Origin: Xanthocytophaga agilis
GTDB taxonomy: Bacteria > Bacteroidota > Bacteroidia > Cytophagales > 172606-1
Direction of reading: 5' to 3'
DNA: 64,000 nucleotides
NCBI RefSeq assembly: GCF_030068605.1
Contig: NZ_JASJOU010000008.1
Coordinates: 310,001-374,000, forward strand
Made by a program: the position numbers and the translations under genes. Numbering within the stretch: position 1 is the first letter of the stretch; each line of letters begins with the position of its first letter. Of the stretch, positions 56,102 through 64,000 are shown in pieces. The notes beneath the pieces were generated by a model that was not told the origin of the DNA, made no database searches, and saw only the letters and a list, made by a program, of their open reading frames with translations.

Positions 56102-57119
56102 ATGATCCGATCCATGCTGACCGCTGCTGAGATGAAGGCAGCCAACCAGACGGCGGGCATGGTATCAACCCTTCAGCTGGGCTTGGGCCGGATCAACACC
56201 CCCGAAATCTGCTACGGACTTTCAGGCGATGAGTTCAGCCTGGATATCAACGATCCGGCTGACCCCAAGATACTGTGTTTGGGCTCCTCGCCCACACTGG
56301 CCGAAACGTTTGCCCCCTGATCAGCTGCACGATCACCGTGGCTTTGAAACTTATGAACCAGCAGGGCAAACGGCACAGCTTTGTGCTACTCGATGAAGCG
56401 CCCACGCTCTACATTCCCCACCTGGACCAGCTGCCGGCCACGGCCAGAAGTCACAAGGTAGCCACCGTCTACATGGCCCAGGACTTCTCCCAGATCAGAA
56501 AACAGTACGGTCAGAACGAGGCCGAAGTTTTGATCTCGAATCTGAACAACCAGTTTTTCGGAAGGGTGGCCAATCTGAATACGGCCGAGTATGTCTCGCG
56601 TCTGTTTGGAAAAGAAGAAAGAGTCATACGCTCCGAGTCAAGCAGCAACAATACTCCCAACGCATCCGCGCTAGCAGGTGTGCTGCTCAATCCCAGGTCC
56701 TCAGCCGACTCCCAAGGCAGCTCAATCAGTCATTCGCTGGTCGAGCGGACGGTGGTCTATCCGCAAGAGCTTCTCAGTCTACAGGTGGGTCATTTCATGG
56801 GAACCACCTGTAGACTGACTCTGTCAGCTTTTCAATGCAGTTTCAATCACCTGAGTATACCCGAAGCAGGATTGAGCCGTTTCGTACGCTGGAATTGGGC
56901 GAAGTGAGTGCTACCTGCGCGCAAATCATTGCCGAGGCGGAAAGCATTCTGGTTACGGCCTCTTCGGTTCCTATTGAAAAAAGTTCTCATTATCAGAAAC
57001 TTCTCATTATCAGGCAGGCTAGCTCCTATCAGCCATTAATCATCTCAGACATTCCCAATACCTGTGGTCATCTTTCAGACTGGAAAAATACCTTATTTGA
57101 GGTATTGTCCCTTATATGA
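56102..57119 (+). pseudogene. Second coupling-protein (TraG/VirD4-like) gene remnant, frameshifted
   Basis: Three overlapping frames give one continuous homology to the coupling protein at 6980: LGLGRINTPEICYGLSGDEFSLDINDPADPKILCLGSSP, a shift near 56310 (CCCCC run), RHSFVLLDEAPTLYIPHLDQLPATARSHKVATVYMAQDFSQIRKQYGQNEAEVLISNLNNQFFGRVANL, then a second shift near 56880 into LGEVSATCAQIIAEAESIL. The N-terminal TM/Walker A half is missing. Much more GC-rich than its surroundings: 38 of 60 bases are G/C from 56401. A foreign, dead fragment. Confidence 0.82.
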
Positions 57120-57339
57120 TTGGTTTAGATATTGCCCTCTGAAAAAAGTATACTTAACTATACTTTCTTAGCTTATCCAATTACTGGTATATCAAATTTA
57201 TACAATCGATAAGTTTAGGGTTTAGTGAAATTTAAGATTAACCAGAACTGAAACTAAACTATGAAAAACGGAAAAAAGTAAGATAGTAATATCCTATTGT
57301 AAGCTCAATAAACAATTTTAATTTCTCAAACTTCTGGGT

Positions 57340-59022
57340 ATGTCACGAATTGTCTGTTACATAAGTCTACTGCTTGTTTTTTCAGATGCTTTTTCACAAA
57401 GCAATACTGATCAAATGCTTGGTGCTCCGAAGGTGAAATATTTTCTTCAGCTCTGGCATGACTTTCCAAACAAGAAGTTCTACTACACAATCGATGATAG
57501 TGAATTACCTTCGAGCAAGTCAAAGACCTTAAAAGGATTGACGGTCGGTGTACCGATGCGATTTAAAGAGATTGCACTGACTATCAAATTTTATAATCCA
57601 CTGCGCTACACAATCAAAACGAGCGATTCACTGCTGGCAGATCCAAGTTATCAGAGCATTGGCGAGTTTGCAGGGGCTTTAACCACTTTACTGGGTAACC
57701 TGCCTAATGCAGCCCCCAAACAGTCTCCAACTGTTACGGCAGGAGCCGTACCTGTAGGGAATGCAAATGCAACGGTTGCCAGTGTGCACGATCCGTTTCC
57801 CATTTATCCGGCAGGGAAGTTTGATCCGATTATGGTAAAAACAACGAACGATAAAAATCTACCAAAAGCTAGTGTAATTTCAGCAGATGAGTCTAAGAAC
57901 TGGGCAAAGAAGATCAATGCCCTTGCCGCGGAAGAATTGGCTGAATGGAAATTTATCTCATTGCAGGGAAACGTCCAGTGTATTGATACTACCAGTAACT
58001 TATTGAAACTATTGCAGCAATTGGATGACAGGTATTTCAACGCCTCCATCCGTGGGGTCATGAAAGCCTATCTGTTGCAATTAAGCCAGCCAGATGAAAT
58101 GGAAGAATTTGGCAGGGTTAACAAACGTTTCAAAGTGGTACTCGATAGTCTTGACAAGGTCAATCAGGAAAATATCAGACTCCTCCAAACCTTTAACGGG
58201 ATAATCTCTGAACCCATATCGAAAGACCTTTTGCGTAAAAATGCGCTCAGTACCAATGATTACTCATGTGAAAGCTTTGCTACCTACTCGCAAATCGTAT
58301 TTAAACGCTTTGCCAGGGCGCGTGCTGAGTTTCAGGAAAAAAGAAACCAGATGCTGGATTTAGCAAAAAAAATAAATAGTGAGGTAGATGGATTAATGAA
58401 ACAAGTAGTTTTGCCTGGTGACGGGTCTGTACGATTGACAAACGCCTTTATTTTGAGCCGGTATGATATTCATACTGAAAATATGAGAGATATTCGTATA
58501 GTTGTTCAGGAGCGGAAGTTAAATTTAAACGGATCCCCTCCTTCCATTGATAAAACCGATAACAGCTTTGAGGGAAAGCTTCGGTTACGTGCTGCCCAAA
58601 CCTTTGTTGCCGAATTTTCTATGGGCGGATTTTATACCAATATGACTTTTCCTGAATACAGCATAAAATATATTGATGGTGTATCGAAGATTGCAAAATC
58701 AGATGAACGATATTCAGTTGGAGTTGCGGGTATGCTTAACCTGACTCTAAATGCAATTGATGGATTGGCTCATCCATTGATTCAGCTTGGGGTAGGTTCT
58801 GGAAACAAACGCCCTGTATTCTTAGCCGGAGCAGGAATGCGGTTGAGTTGGAAAACACCAATAATCATAACGGCAGGACCCATCTGGCACTGGCAGCAAG
58901 TGCTCAAAAACGGATATAAAGAGGATAGTCCGATTGCGGATGAGGCCGTATTGAAGGAAAATCTGGAATACCAGTTTGTAAGTAAGCCAAATCTATACCT
59001 GGGAATTCAGATAGGATTTTAA
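57340..59022 (+). CDS. Secreted/outer-membrane hypothetical protein of MBL cluster
   Basis: 560 residues. Signal peptide (MSRIVCYISLLLVFSDAFSQ); a strand-rich N-terminal domain, a helical middle (EFGRVNKRFKVVLDSLDKVNQENIRLLQTF, FARARAEFQEKRNQMLDLAKK). The C-terminal 130 residues have alternating strands (FVAEFSMGGFYTNMTF, PVFLAGAGMRLSWKTPIIITAGPIWHW, PNLYLGIQIGF ending in Phe), as in small outer-membrane barrels. Starts an operon with the MBL protein 84 bases downstream. Family not recognised. Confidence 0.65.
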   Translation: MSRIVCYISLLLVFSDAFSQSNTDQMLGAPKVKYFLQLWHDFPNKKFYYTIDDSELPSSKSKTLKGLTVGVPMRFKEIALTIKFYNPLRYTIKTSDSLLADPSYQSIGEFAGALTTLLGNLPNAAPKQSPTVTAGAVPVGNANATVASVHDPFPIYPAGKFDPIMVKTTNDKNLPKASVISADESKNWAKKINALAAEELAEWKFISLQGNVQCIDTTSNLLKLLQQLDDRYFNASIRGVMKAYLLQLSQPDEMEEFGRVNKRFKVVLDSLDKVNQENIRLLQTFNGIISEPISKDLLRKNALSTNDYSCESFATYSQIVFKRFARARAEFQEKRNQMLDLAKKINSEVDGLMKQVVLPGDGSVRLTNAFILSRYDIHTENMRDIRIVVQERKLNLNGSPPSIDKTDNSFEGKLRLRAAQTFVAEFSMGGFYTNMTFPEYSIKYIDGVSKIAKSDERYSVGVAGMLNLTLNAIDGLAHPLIQLGVGSGNKRPVFLAGAGMRLSWKTPIIITAGPIWHWQQVLKNGYKEDSPIADEAVLKENLEYQFVSKPNLYLGIQIGF

Positions 59023-59106
59023 TTTTTTCATCAATACCTAAAGTTTGAATTCTATTTTTCCTCAAACATCATTTTTCAATACAGATGTACCTTCAAAGCA
59101 TTTACC

Positions 59107-60594
59107 ATGGCTCTTGATCCGATTGTCAGTCAAACTAAGGTAGGCTATGCTGTCTACCCATCGGTTTTTGTCTATGAACTTAAAACAGAGGTGGCTAGTG
59201 GAAAAAAGATTCTTACAAAAGGCAAGCAATTGCTTTTCGGAGATAGAATTAGTATCAAGCACGTGGATGGCCAACCTGTCGTACATACGATAGGTAAGAA
59301 AAGCTATGTGAGTATAAGAGCAAGAAATACCGATGGATTTGTATTGGATTCCGACATTCAGCCTGACCGTATCCTTGAGGTCAATTTTATAGATGTAGGC
59401 CAGGGAGACGGCTGTCACATTGTGACGCCTGATGACAAACACTTTCTCATCGATGCAGGGCCAGGTGACAATATGTACCGTTTTCTCAGATGGCGCTTTA
59501 ACCTTAAAAACGCCAATACCCCACCTCCACCTTTCACAGTCATTGTTTCTCACTCAGATTCGGATCATTATGAAGGATTCAGATATATTTTCAAATCTGA
59601 TGACAACACCCGGCAGCAGTTTACCATTGACAAAGTTTACCACAATGGATTGGTTGAACTAAACGGTAATTCGATTAATACTCTCGGGAGGGTGATCCAG
59701 AGCGATGGGATTGATTATATTACTGATTTGTGTGACGACCAAGCAGGTTTTCAACAGCGTGCGGATAGCTCATTGAAAGGAAATTATGTCTCGATTCTTT
59801 CTCAAACTTCCGCATCCAAAGAATCGCTCCGGTTGGGAAGTCCGCCCGTTTATGATTCCAACGGATTGAAAATAGAAGTATTAGGTCCGGTTGCACAATT
59901 GATTGAGGGGAAAGCTGCTCTGCCTGTCTTTAAAATAGACAAAGGAAAAACGAAAAATGGTCATTCTATTATTTTAAAACTGACCATGGGACGAGTCAAA
60001 ATGTTGTTGGGAGGTGATCTGAACGAGCCAGCGGAAGACTACCTGATGAAGCATTATACAAATGTGGACATTGCTTCCCTGAGAAAACAGCTTGCCAATC
60101 CTGAAGCTGGTCCTGAAGCTGTCTTACAGATTAGAATGCAATTGCTCCTGGCCGTTGAGCAAGCACGAAAGGTTTTACAGGTGGATGTGGCCAAATCCTG
60201 CCACCACGGCAGTTCAGATTTTACAAGTGAATTCATGCAGGCTGTAAATCCGCTGGCCACTATAATTTCAAGTGGTGATAATGAACCACATGTGCATCCT
60301 CGCCCCGATACGCTGGGGACGATCGGTAAGCACAGCCGGGGGGAACGATCCCTGATTTTTTCAACCGAACTGGCACGTTCAAGCAAAGAGTTTGTCGAAC
60401 TGGCACTGAAAAAGAAAGATGACAAGGTAAAGACACGCGTAGTAACGGTGTATGGCATGATCAATGTGCGTACCGACGGGCAGCGGATGATAATTGCGCA
60501 GAGATTGGAGAGGAAGGCCGCACGCGGGGACTGGGATATACATCAATTTGTTTGGAACCCAGCCAAAGATGAGATCGAATATCAAATTAAGTAA
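59107..60594 (+). CDS. ComEC-like metallo-beta-lactamase-fold hydrolase, MBL-1
   Basis: 495 residues, cytosolic. An SH3-like N-terminal part (1-85), then VNFIDVGQGDGCHIVTPDDKHFLIDAGPGDN at about 92-122, SHSDSDHYEGF at about 148 (metal ligands HxDxDH), KMLLGGDLNEPAEDYL at about 298 (Asp ligand), CHHGSSDF at about 364 (His ligand), and SGDNEPHVHPRP. This is the soluble ComEC/Rec2-type MBL module without the channel. Likely a metal-dependent nuclease or phosphodiesterase. Next to a second, different MBL protein on the other strand. Confidence 0.85.
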   Translation: MALDPIVSQTKVGYAVYPSVFVYELKTEVASGKKILTKGKQLLFGDRISIKHVDGQPVVHTIGKKSYVSIRARNTDGFVLDSDIQPDRILEVNFIDVGQGDGCHIVTPDDKHFLIDAGPGDNMYRFLRWRFNLKNANTPPPPFTVIVSHSDSDHYEGFRYIFKSDDNTRQQFTIDKVYHNGLVELNGNSINTLGRVIQSDGIDYITDLCDDQAGFQQRADSSLKGNYVSILSQTSASKESLRLGSPPVYDSNGLKIEVLGPVAQLIEGKAALPVFKIDKGKTKNGHSIILKLTMGRVKMLLGGDLNEPAEDYLMKHYTNVDIASLRKQLANPEAGPEAVLQIRMQLLLAVEQARKVLQVDVAKSCHHGSSDFTSEFMQAVNPLATIISSGDNEPHVHPRPDTLGTIGKHSRGERSLIFSTELARSSKEFVELALKKKDDKVKTRVVTVYGMINVRTDGQRMIIAQRLERKAARGDWDIHQFVWNPAKDEIEYQIK

Positions 60595-60600
60595 AACCAA

Positions 60601-60878
60601 ACGCATCTCTCATCAAACGTTCGTTTAATAAACGTGCCTGTTATAAACGTGCCTGTCATAAGATGTATGGAATAACCGGATTGATTTCGGGCTAACTCAA
60701 TTTGCTTGTGTATGCCTTCAAATTCTTCGGGATGTGTAGGAACCAGATAGTTTTACGCTTGCAAACATATTTCCAAAAACGCACCTTTAAAATGGTCTGC
60801 TGGTAAAAGTCAGCAACAGGGACTTTCAGTTCAGGAAGGATCCCGTTTACGGACCCTTGGTCGAAGACCGGGATGAGG
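60601..60878 (-). pseudogene. Decayed coding fragment (and short tandem repeat) between the two MBL operons
   Basis: Minus-strand frames read IPVFDQGSVNGILPELKVPV with FYQQTILKVRFWKY, ending about 60690, and after a shift NYLVPTHPEEFEGIHKQIEL with ARNQSGYSIHLMTG. They look like two halves of one broken gene of unknown family. A 16-base near-repeat (ATAAACGTGCCTGT) occurs twice at 60629-60658. Low-confidence call. Confidence 0.3.
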
Positions 60879-61841
60879 CTATTTTTTCAAAGTAATTTTT
60901 TGCTCTCCGGAAGATGGGTACCGGAAGGGTTTGTTTTCACTATCGGTACCCTGAATGATAAAACCTACCTGGGTTAGGTTTTTGACATTTGTATCTAGCA
61001 TAAAGGTCTCTTCAATTATTCCACTCTCTGATTGCTTGTCTGTTATTTCTCCGTTGATGCTTTTGGCGGGTTTGAAATCGATTGAGTACAAATAAGGCTT
61101 TTTTCCTCCTGTGACCTGCATTTTCAAATTAAACCGGGTACCGGCTCTGGGAGATTCAGGAATAACTTTAATATTCTGTACCCTTACTGAATCCGATGCA
61201 GGGATGGCAGCAGTTGCATTGTCTTTTGTTGAGGATCCGTAATAGAATCCGATAATTGTTCCCAGTATTCCGATAAGGAGCGTAAGGATTTCTTTGCCTA
61301 ATGCAAACCGTTTGTCTAAGTCCTTGCCACCAGTCAGAATGGAAGCAAGCATCAATAGTGCAGCCATGGCAATTGTGGTGACTGCAACAAGATAGGTGAT
61401 AACGCCTCTGGCAATCGACATATCCTTCAATAACAACAGTTCGAAAGAGAGTTTGTCTCCTATCAGTTTGTAGAAGAAAAACCAACCGGTGCCAGCCAGA
61501 AAAATGTACTGGATATATTTTAAATAAACGTACTTGTCATTGGCAAAAAAACCTACTGAACTTCCCGTCTTCGGTACTAAGGACATATCAACAAGAAAAT
61601 CCGCATGTGTATCAGTAGTTTGGTCTGTTAGCATTTGAATGGTCTGTTCAGAAACATAATTGTTTTTCGGAATCAGAACCGACAGCTTGTAAATGGAAGG
61701 CTTAACATTTACAAACACGAACTTACCTTCTGTATCTGATTGCTGTATTTGAGAAGAAACCTCTTCTTCTCGTAAAACAAGAATGGCGGATGAAACAGGT
61801 GAATTATTGAAGTCGACTACCTTACCTGTTATGTTTGGCAT
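60879..61841 (-). CDS. Membrane protein with N-terminal carboxypeptidase-regulatory-like domain
   Basis: 320 residues. Residues 1-90: MPNITGKVVDFNNSPVSSAILVLREEE, then DTEGKFVFVNVKPSIYKLSVLIP, a typical CarboxypepD regulatory-like beta sandwich. Three TMs follow at about 108-125, 145-168 and 183-203 (VAVTTIAMAALLMLASILTGG, LTLLIGILGTIIGFYYG), then a C-terminal Ig-like domain (VIPESPRAGTRFNLKMQVTGGKKPYLYSIDFKP). It probably spans the inner membrane with sensory domains on both sides. 45 bases after MBL-2, hence the same operon. Confidence 0.7.
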   Translation of the reverse strand: MPNITGKVVDFNNSPVSSAILVLREEEVSSQIQQSDTEGKFVFVNVKPSIYKLSVLIPKNNYVSEQTIQMLTDQTTDTHADFLVDMSLVPKTGSSVGFFANDKYVYLKYIQYIFLAGTGWFFFYKLIGDKLSFELLLLKDMSIARGVITYLVAVTTIAMAALLMLASILTGGKDLDKRFALGKEILTLLIGILGTIIGFYYGSSTKDNATAAIPASDSVRVQNIKVIPESPRAGTRFNLKMQVTGGKKPYLYSIDFKPAKSINGEITDKQSESGIIEETFMLDTNVKNLTQVGFIIQGTDSENKPFRYPSSGEQKITLKK

Positions 61842-61886
61842 GGTGTTTATTGATTACTATTTTTTGAATTGATAAAGTTAATGTCT

Positions 61887-63557
61887 TTAAGCCGGTGTGT
61901 TCTCTGGCTTCGTAATTGTAAGCTTGCATGAAAGGTAACTGACCGCATTTTCTTTAGTATCCTGGTTTTCTACATCATTCTGGTATTTTACAGTGTTCTG
62001 GTATTCGACAGAGACAATCGTATCTGCTTTCCAACACTGTGGAACTGAATGTAGATTCGTATCGTCAGATCTGAAATATCTTACCTTTCTTTTGTCAAAA
62101 GCATCCAGCAGGTTGGCGTATGGGATTGAAGGCCACTGACTCCTGGGGCTGACAGATATCAAAGCCAACAGTGCATTTGACGTCAGTTTGGAGAGTCCGG
62201 TTCGATCAGGCGTTGCATTATGACTGCCATGGTGACCTACTTTGTATAAAATGGTTCGCGCTAGCAGATCTTCGACATGAATGGTTGCCACTTTACCTTT
62301 TTTATCCTTTCTGCTCCAGCTGTAGGTACGATTGTAACTATGCGGGTTTTCCTTTTTTCCTTCGGTTTGCAGATATTCCTGATGATTTTTTAAGTCATCG
62401 TCCCATGCCAACCAGACGCCGTATTGGGCATCTCCTGAAAATAGCATTACTTCCCCGGTTTGCTCAATCTCGAAAGCTAAGACCAGACTAGTGTTATTTA
62501 TATGATTGTTTAATTCTAATGCCAGTCCATCTACAACCTGTAACCAATCGTAATCAATACGCCGCCAATTTTGATTCTGATTAGATGATTTTGGGGTTGT
62601 GCCAAAATAAGACTTGTATACATCTGTTTTTTCGAGCTTTTTATTTTGGTTTTCTAGCTTCTGGCTTATGGGAGTACTTGTGCTTTTTGACAGATTTCCT
62701 ATGCCTGTTTTTGCATTTTTCACGTCTATGGGAATAATATATTCCTCATCAAAAGGGGCAGCGCGTACGTAATCCCAGAAGTTTTTCTCTTTCTCATCAA
62801 AGGCTATGCTTTGCGTGAAAGAGAAATCACCTGTATAATCAGCCTGGATATATAGTTCATTTTTTTTTCTGCTATCTTCTTTGCGCAAGTATTTGAAATC
62901 CTCCGGAGGACCAAGAACATAAATATTGATACCTGGTATGGTACAAATAGGTTTTCCTGTTTTGCCAGTTTCCGTGCCCAAGGCACCAGGCCGGTGATAA
63001 AGAATGTTTTTTTTATTGGGCACCTTTTTTTTTATTTTTTCAAAGATTTCGTTTTTGCCAAAACCCTCTCGGTAGTTTAAATCAGCATCAGCTTCAAAAT
63101 TTAACATATTTGTCAAAAAACCGGATAAACTGTTTAATTGCGCAACGCCTTGTATTTCTTTTTGAATCTGACGAAGCTTTTTTCGATCGTTTGCCTGATT
63201 TTCCTTCCAGTCTGCTGAAAAAGGGTGTTTTTCATCTTCTGTCCAGGAAAACCAAAGCTCGTTTATGATCAAATCCGACAATTCATCCTCGGCCTGTTTG
63301 AAGCCTGATATATGATCTTTGTGTTCATGTGTAATCACCAATAAATCCAGAACGGGTTTACCGCTTTTTTTATCTTTGTCCAGATGGGACAGCAGATTAC
63401 GCGCTATTTGTTTCATCTGCTGATCAGTTGTATCCAAAGAACCAAAATCAATACATACTGATTTTTTAGATTCTGGAGAAACGTAGTGGAATTGTAGTAA
63501 AAAACAATCCCCAAATCCTACATTATACATTTTTATATCTATGTTTTTAAGTTTCAT
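61887..63557 (-). CDS. Metallo-beta-lactamase-fold protein MBL-2
   Basis: About 556 residues from the ATG at 63555-63557 (MKLKNIDIKMYNVGFGDCFLLQFHY); the longer frame opens with TTG inside a tandem repeat. VCIDFGSLDTTDQQMKQIARNLLSHLDKD, LLVITHEHKDHISGF (HxHxDH) at about 80, an insertion of about 200 residues, then VLAFEIEQTGEVMLFSGDAQYGVWLAW (Asp) and KVGHHGSHNATP (His). Similar in fold to MBL-1 but divergent. The long insertion suggests a substrate-binding addition. The substrate is unknown. Confidence 0.82.
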   Translation of the reverse strand: MKLKNIDIKMYNVGFGDCFLLQFHYVSPESKKSVCIDFGSLDTTDQQMKQIARNLLSHLDKDKKSGKPVLDLLVITHEHKDHISGFKQAEDELSDLIINELWFSWTEDEKHPFSADWKENQANDRKKLRQIQKEIQGVAQLNSLSGFLTNMLNFEADADLNYREGFGKNEIFEKIKKKVPNKKNILYHRPGALGTETGKTGKPICTIPGINIYVLGPPEDFKYLRKEDSRKKNELYIQADYTGDFSFTQSIAFDEKEKNFWDYVRAAPFDEEYIIPIDVKNAKTGIGNLSKSTSTPISQKLENQNKKLEKTDVYKSYFGTTPKSSNQNQNWRRIDYDWLQVVDGLALELNNHINNTSLVLAFEIEQTGEVMLFSGDAQYGVWLAWDDDLKNHQEYLQTEGKKENPHSYNRTYSWSRKDKKGKVATIHVEDLLARTILYKVGHHGSHNATPDRTGLSKLTSNALLALISVSPRSQWPSIPYANLLDAFDKRKVRYFRSDDTNLHSVPQCWKADTIVSVEYQNTVKYQNDVENQDTKENAVSYLSCKLTITKPENTPA

Positions 63558-63571
63558 GAGACTGATGCGTT

Positions 63572-63622
63572 TGGGATTCAATGATGAATGGGATTTAATG
63601 ATGACTGGGATTCAATGATTAC
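63572..63622. repeat. Three 17-bp tandem repeats at gene junction
   Basis: TGGGATTCAATGATGAA, TGGGATTTAATGATGAC and TGGGATTCAATGATTAC follow one another exactly (63572-63622). They cover the end of the 96-residue gene and the leader of MBL-2. Copy number may vary and alter coupling between the genes. Confidence 0.75.
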
Positions 63623-63902
63623 GATGTAACAAGGCAAATGGCTCAAAAGAGCCGGCATCTTCGGGCCAATTGGATGGGGAAAAAGGCGATTCGGTTTCCT
63701 TCAGATTAATGTAACCGTAACGGCGACATAACTCGCGGGCCAGTCTTTGATAATCCAAACGGTCCTCTTTTGCTTTAAGGATCCCTTTGTTTATGAATCG
63801 GATTGTTTTTAAATCAATATTGATCACCACTGTACATCCTCCCCGGAACTCATATTCTGTACCGTTGGATAAACCAACGGTACATGTTTGCATAAGAGTC
63901 AT
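63612..63902 (-). CDS. Small hypothetical protein before MBL-2
   Basis: 96 residues, ATG at 63900-63902. MTLMQTCTVGLSNGTEYEF, then CTVVINIDLKTIRFINKGILKAKEDRLDYQRLARELCRRYGYINLKET and an aromatic tail. No signal peptide or TM. It is first in the minus-strand MBL-2 operon and is separated from MBL-2 by a 17-bp tandem repeat. A perfect 11-bp hairpin lies within its 5' coding end. Resembles small partner proteins of MBL effectors, but I recognise no family. Confidence 0.55.
   Translation of the reverse strand: MTLMQTCTVGLSNGTEYEFRGGCTVVINIDLKTIRFINKGILKAKEDRLDYQRLARELCRRYGYINLKETESPFSPSNWPEDAGSFEPFALLHRNH
63858..63884. promoter_or_regulatory. Perfect 11-bp hairpin inside 5' coding end
   Basis: TGTACCGTTGG (63858-63868) and CCAACGGTACA (63874-63884) are perfect complements with a 5-base loop, coding C-T-V-G-L-S-N-G-T in the small gene. 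An mRNA hairpin within 50 bases of the start could slow translation, or it could be a protein-binding site. Confidence 0.5.
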
Positions 63903-64000
63903 AATTACCTGATTTATGACATTTGCATCGGGTCCTACCCGCTGGGCCCGGTGAAGCGAATGTATCTCGAAACTGATTCCTTTTTCATACTTTTTTTTAT

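Noticed and set aside
63903-64000. Minus-strand 17-codon ORF at the right edge
   Set aside because: It might be the tail of a gene beyond the window, but the visible part is too short to support a call.

Overview
The window looks like a low-GC Bacteroidota chromosome segment, most likely from a gliding Cytophagales-type bacterium. The evidence is a type B T9SS / gliding-associated C-terminal domain, an RteC-family protein, a CTnDOT-like TraE-F-G-I-J-K-M-N conjugation set, very large Bacteroidota-style RHS proteins, weak Shine-Dalgarno sites and AT-rich spacers. The genus is inference; no rRNA or housekeeping gene is present to fix it.

Layout. (1) 1-3.3 kb: a Roco protein (LRR + Ras-like GTPase + COR) followed by a P-loop NTPase that runs off the left edge. 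(2) 3.3-5.3 kb: a small XRE regulator with an array of seven about 28-bp-spaced GCGGT-N6-ACCGC dyads just upstream, two hypothetical genes (one truncated), an IS3-family remnant and a possible group II intron fragment. (3) 5.3-6.8 kb: a two-gene operon of a 2-TM protein and a GNAT-like protein. (4) 7-11.8 kb, minus strand: a mobilisation module (primase-like protein, MobA-like accessory protein, MobB-like relaxase, TraG/TraD-like coupling ATPase) with a candidate oriT. (5) 11.9-34.2 kb: cargo, namely lipoproteins, a Crp/Fnr regulator, RteC, a secreted LRR protein, a five-gene minus-strand operon built around two RHS-type proteins and a putative immunity gene, an XRE regulator and a T9SS-sorted protein. 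(6) 34.5-52.4 kb, plus strand: the conjugation operon, containing a methylase-helicase gene broken by an in-frame TAG. (7) 52.4-52.9 kb: remains of a tyrosine integrase. (8) 52.9-55.7 kb: an unrecognised three-gene minus-strand cluster with membrane/coiled-coil proteins. (9) 55.9-57.1 kb: an IS3 orfB remnant abutting a GC-rich, frameshifted second coupling-protein gene. (10) 57.3-63.9 kb: a cluster with two different metallo-beta-lactamase-fold proteins, a secreted protein and a membrane protein.

Together 3.3-52.9 kb reads as a decaying integrative conjugative element: transfer genes look largely intact, but integrase and methylase-helicase carry stops, and accessory genes have accumulated at its edges. 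Least explained are the dyad array at 3591-3786, the structured segment before traE (35169-35266), the 52.9-55.7 kb cluster and the double-MBL cluster. I could run no searches, so family names rest on motifs and neighbourhood, and residue positions are approximate.
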